A stretch of DNA of 8,859 nt from JAXDLH01 sp034666705 (GTDB lineage: Bacteria > Chloroflexota > UBA6077 > SHYK01), in assembly GCA_034666705.1 (NCBI GenBank), contig JAXDLH010000076.1, positions 1-8,859 on the forward strand, given 5' to 3'. Every line of letters starts with the position of its first letter. Position 1 is the first letter of the stretch. The position numbers and the translations under genes are program-made. Shown here in pieces: positions 6,548 through 8,859 of this stretch. The notes under the pieces are model-generated. The model was given only the letters and a program-made list of their open reading frames with translations. It was not told where the DNA came from and did no database searches.

Positions 6548-6558
6548 TAGAAGCTCAG

Positions 6559-7746
6559 ATGTTTATCAATACGAACGTCAACGCCATCGATGCGCAGCGG
6601 AACCTGACGTTAACGGGCATGTCGCTGAGCAGAAGCGTCGAGCGCCTATCCAGCGGTTTGCGGATCAACCGCGCCGCGGACGATGCGGCAGGGTTGTCCA
6701 TCAGTGAGAAACTGCGGTCGCAGATCCTGGGTACCGAGCAGGCCAACCGCAACGCCCAGGATGGCGTGTCGATGATCCAAACCGGTGAAGGTGCGCTGAA
6801 CGAAGTCGAGAAGATGATTCAGCGCATGCACGAGCTGGGCGTCGAAGCGTCCAACGACACGCTTTCCGCGACCGACCGGACCAACGTCAACGCCGAGCTT
6901 CAGCAGCTCAAGTCAGAGATCAACAGCATCTCGGTGCGCACGAAGTTCAATGGAAAGCAGCTCCTGACGGGCTCGCTCTCCACCACGCTCGGCGGCGCTA
7001 CGGCCACAGACCTCGTCGTCGGCGACCAACTGACGACGACGGCCGTAGCTGCGGTGAGCGCAATCAACGTCGCCAATGCGAAGGCCGGAGACACGTTCAC
7101 CTTCACCAGCACCGCGGCTGGGACCATCACGCTCACCCGGTCGAGCGACAGCGTCGCTCAGACCGTCGCCGTGAACGCAATCGGCGCCAACGGCGCGCAG
7201 ACGCTCGACTTCGGCACGCTCGGGGTCAGCGTCACCATCCAGGCGAACGCCAGCGGCAAGGCAGCGGCGGACACCATCACGGACCTGACGGCCGCCGCCA
7301 ACGACACGATCGTCACCGCGGCGGGCACGGGCAGCGCTAACTTCCAGATCGGCAGCGACGCGAGCGACTTCATCAACGTGTCGTTCGCCCAGTTGGACAT
7401 CTCAGCATCTGGTCTGGCGGCGCTGAACACGGCACTGACCAACTACAACGGCTCGCAGACCGTAGCCAACGCGCAAGCGCTGATCACCGCGGCAACGGGC
7501 GCAATCGACACCGTAAACGCCAGCCGCTCAGTGCTTGGCGCCTCGCAGAACCGACTCGAGCACACCATGGCCAGCCTCGGCGTGGCTGATGAGAACCTGC
7601 AAGCATCCGAAAGCCGGATCCGCGATGCCGACATGGCGGCGGAGATGGTGCAGTTCACCAAGAACAACATCCTGCAGCAGGCTGGCACCGCGATCCTCGC
7701 GCAGGCCAACCAGATGCCGCAGTCGATCCTCCAGCTGCTCCGCTAG
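6559..7746 (+). CDS. fliC: Flagellin (filament subunit)
   Basis: Structural subunit of the flagellar filament, exported through the flagellar type III system and capped by FliD. The conserved N-terminal D0/D1 region spans residues 1-140 (MFINTNVNAIDAQRN, RLSSGLRINRAADDAAGLSI, FNGKQLLTG). The C-terminal D1/D0 region spans about 305-395 (SRIRDADMAAEMVQFTKNNI, ending SILQLLR). A short Thr/Ala-rich beta domain fills about 141-300, so at 395 aa this is a compact flagellin. Residues that in Salmonella FliC contact TLR5 align to R89 and E113 and are kept. The start at 6559 is chosen because flagellins begin MxINTN; a longer frame from 6508 would add a basic 17-residue stretch with no family support. 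Its chaperone FliS and cap FliD are divergently encoded nearby. Control by CsrA at the leader is suggested by sequence. Confidence 0.96.
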   Translation: MFINTNVNAIDAQRNLTLTGMSLSRSVERLSSGLRINRAADDAAGLSISEKLRSQILGTEQANRNAQDGVSMIQTGEGALNEVEKMIQRMHELGVEASNDTLSATDRTNVNAELQQLKSEINSISVRTKFNGKQLLTGSLSTTLGGATATDLVVGDQLTTTAVAAVSAINVANAKAGDTFTFTSTAAGTITLTRSSDSVAQTVAVNAIGANGAQTLDFGTLGVSVTIQANASGKAAADTITDLTAAANDTIVTAAGTGSANFQIGSDASDFINVSFAQLDISASGLAALNTALTNYNGSQTVANAQALITAATGAIDTVNASRSVLGASQNRLEHTMASLGVADENLQASESRIRDADMAAEMVQFTKNNILQQAGTAILAQANQMPQSILQLLR

Positions 7747-7774
7747 TCGGAGCTGACCTAGCCCCCCTGGGTAT

Positions 7775-7814
7775 GGGGCGGCGGAGCCCGTTGCGCCCTG
7801 GGCTCCGCCGCCCC
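7775..7814 (+). terminator. Strong GC hairpin after flagellin, terminator-like
   Basis: Arms GGGGCGGCGGAGCCC and GGGCTCCGCCGCCCC pair perfectly over 15 bp with a 10-nt loop, 28 nt after the flagellin stop. No U-run follows, so it may act as an mRNA 3' stabiliser or a U-less terminator rather than a textbook intrinsic terminator. The loop bases GTTGC (7790-7794) are complementary to GCAAC just after the stem (7815-7819), so an H-type pseudoknot is possible. Confidence 0.7.
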
Positions 7815-7854
7815 GCAACGTTCAGCGCGGTCCCGCGTGCGCCGTGACCGCTGA

Positions 7855-7942
7855 CTAAACTCAAACTAAGGTGAAAACCGCGAGCCTTCACTCGTAGATC
7901 ATGCCTGCATCTATGCAGGTTTCATCGTCGCTCTTGGTTTAG
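7855..7942 (+). ncRNA. Candidate structured leader RNA before the DUF11-type gene
   Basis: Three complementary pairs nest into one fold. An outer stem joins CTAAAC (7855-7860) and GTTTAG (7937-7942). An inner hairpin joins GTGAA (7871-7875) and TTCAC (7887-7891). A second inner hairpin joins CCTGCAT (7904-7910) and ATGCAGG (7913-7919), which would fold with a 4-nt loop. The outer stem's 3' strand runs into the AGGAGG at 7941-7946. The layout resembles a small riboswitch-like junction, but I do not recognise a known class. Could also be chance pairing. Confidence 0.3.
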
Positions 7943-7997
7943 GAGGGGGGCCCTGCGCCGTGAACGACGCTTCCCTGGCACTGGACTGGAGGGTAGT

Positions 7998-8859
7998 ATG
8001 TACGCTCGTGGAGCCCTGCTCCTATTCGCAATGCTGACCATGTTGGGGATCCCACCGGTTGCCAGCGCGAGCTACAGCGCGCTGGATGCAACTGCCTCAG
8101 CAACCGCGACCGCCACGGCGACGCATACCTTCACGCCGACGGCGCTACCCTCCTCGACCGCGGTGCCAACCGCGACGATCACTCCCACCCTCCTCCCATT
8201 GCCAGATCTGATCGTGGCGCTCGTGGATGCGCCGGACCCGGTCATACAGGGCGGGACCGTCACGTACACCATGACGGTGACGAACAACGGCAAGGGCGCA
8301 TCCGGCGCGACGACTGCGTTGCTCAACGTGCCGGATGGAACGACCCTCTTCTCCATTGGCGCGGGCTGCGCCCTCACCGACGACGGCGTCTCCTGCCAGG
8401 TGCCGGCCCTCGCTGCGGCGGCCAAGGCGACCTTTACGGTCGCAGTCCAGGTCACCGGTGGGACGGGCGTCCTTACCGCCATCGCCACCGTGGATCCGCT
8501 CGGCTCGATCGTCGAGAGCGACAAGAGCAACAACCGCTCGCCCACGACGACCATCGTCGGCATGGGCACGCCCGCGACGAGCACGCCAACGCCGCGCACC
8601 ACTCTGGCGCCGGCAACGCCGACGCCCGGGGCGGCGACCCCGACGCCCGCAGCCTCGATGGGAATAGCGGCGGGAGCGACCGACGACCTGTGGCTGCTCA
8701 TCCTCGGGCCGATTGACATAACTCCGATTCGTGATGGTGCCGCCACCACTGCTCCCGCTGGGGCTTGGTTCCACGTGTTCACGCAGGACGGCAACTGGGT
8801 GCTTGCCGCGCGCGAGGGCGATCTGCCTGCGAACTCGGCATGGATCCAGATCGACTCGC
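7998..8859 (+). CDS. Secreted Thr/Pro-rich protein with a DUF11/CARDB-type domain (partial, runs off the right edge)
   Basis: The first 287 residues are visible. A signal peptide (ALLLFAMLTMLGIPPVASA, cleavage near residue 24) leads into a Thr/Ala/Pro-rich linker at about 25-68. An immunoglobulin-like DUF11 domain follows at about 69-188 (PDLIVALVDAPDPVIQGGTV, TYTMTVTNNG, then VESDKSNN near its end). Cys124 and Cys133 could form a disulfide. A second TPTP-rich linker covers about 190-220. A third region begins near 228 (WLLILGPIDITPIRDG, WFHVFTQDGNWVLAA), which I cannot assign. The ATG at 7998 has GGAGG 5 nt upstream. Such proteins are usually extracellular and often anchored at the C-terminus, which is missing here, so a sorting signal cannot be checked. 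The flagellin hairpin separates it from flagellin, so it is likely a separate transcript. Precise function unknown. Confidence 0.85.
   Translation, partial: MYARGALLLFAMLTMLGIPPVASASYSALDATASATATATATHTFTPTALPSSTAVPTATITPTLLPLPDLIVALVDAPDPVIQGGTVTYTMTVTNNGKGASGATTALLNVPDGTTLFSIGAGCALTDDGVSCQVPALAAAAKATFTVAVQVTGGTGVLTAIATVDPLGSIVESDKSNNRSPTTTIVGMGTPATSTPTPRTTLAPATPTPGAATPTPAASMGIAAGATDDLWLLILGPIDITPIRDGAATTAPAGAWFHVFTQDGNWVLAAREGDLPANSAWIQIDS

Larger units (their letters stand above)
6211..6558. promoter_or_regulatory. Divergent intergenic region between flaG (minus) and flagellin (plus), 348 nt
   Basis: No gene is seen here. Both transcription units must start here or be read into from outside. 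Contents by eye: a hairpin against the flaG Shine-Dalgarno (6224-6244), an 18-bp perfect palindrome (6382-6399), a strong hairpin in the flagellin leader (6498-6523) and the flagellin Shine-Dalgarno (6543-6547). There is no TAAA anywhere on the plus strand, so a canonical sigma-28 flagellin promoter is not visible. The nearest -10-like match is GCCGACAA at 6360-6367, with a poor TGGA 15 nt upstream. Confidence 0.6.

Noticed and set aside
6508..6558. In-frame upstream ATG extending flagellin by 17 residues
   Set aside because: The ATG lies in the loop of a hairpin, has no ribosome site, and flagellins conserve the MxINTN start found at 6559.
7960..8039. Short GTG frame after AGGAGG, overlapping the start of the DUF11-type gene as a possible leader peptide
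   Set aside because: Spacing from AGGAGG to GTG is about 13 nt, there is no codon bias or regulatory codon run, and the AGGAGG may belong to the leader fold.
8072..8794. 240-codon open frame on the minus strand opposite the DUF11-type gene
   Set aside because: Antisense shadow made of Val/Ala-rich repeats; the plus frame has a ribosome site, signal peptide and known domain.
1..8859. Insertion sequences, CRISPR arrays, tRNA or rRNA genes
   Set aside because: No transposase frames, regularly spaced direct repeats or RNA-gene signatures were seen on either strand.

Overview
GC-rich bacterial flagellar locus. It probably comes from a member of the Chloroflexota, perhaps a Thermomicrobia-type lineage. 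That placement is inference: it rests on the high GC, bacterial flagellar genes beside a secreted protein with Thr/Pro-rich 'TPTP' linkers around a DUF11/CARDB-type domain (a style common in Chloroflexota), and a sortase. No rRNA or tRNA is present to settle it.

Minus strand, 6210 down to 1, holds two gene blocks. Block A is flaG, fliD (filament cap, unusually long), fliS (flagellin chaperone), a FliT/FlgN-like chaperone and a sortase-family transpeptidase with a lipobox. These genes are tightly packed: 2-nt gap, 59-nt gap, 4-nt overlap, about 11-nt overlap. After a 268-nt non-coding leader comes block B: flgC (proximal rod), fliE (rod-MS ring adaptor) and fliF (MS ring, cut by the window edge). 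flgB, the usual partner in front of flgC, is absent, and the sortase plus the leader occupy its place.

Plus strand: across a 348-nt divergent intergenic region lies the flagellin gene (6559-7746). Its mRNA leader has a perfect 10-bp hairpin showing A-U-G-G-A-A in the loop, then an ACAGGGA element overlapping the Shine-Dalgarno sequence. This two-site arrangement matches known CsrA repression of flagellin. A perfect 15-bp GC-rich hairpin follows the flagellin stop. A 251-nt gap then leads to a secreted DUF11-type protein that runs off the right edge; its leader can fold into a candidate three-helix RNA.

How the genes work together: FliF, FliE and FlgC form the membrane-to-rod base. FliS and the FliT-like protein would keep flagellin and cap protein export-competent. 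FliD caps the growing filament of flagellin, and FlaG probably tunes filament length or assembly. The sortase and the secreted Thr/Pro-rich protein are not standard flagellar parts and are the accessory component of the locus. The most notable points are the lipobox-bearing sortase inside the cap/chaperone operon, the CsrA-type flagellin leader, and the structured leaders before flgC and the DUF11 gene.
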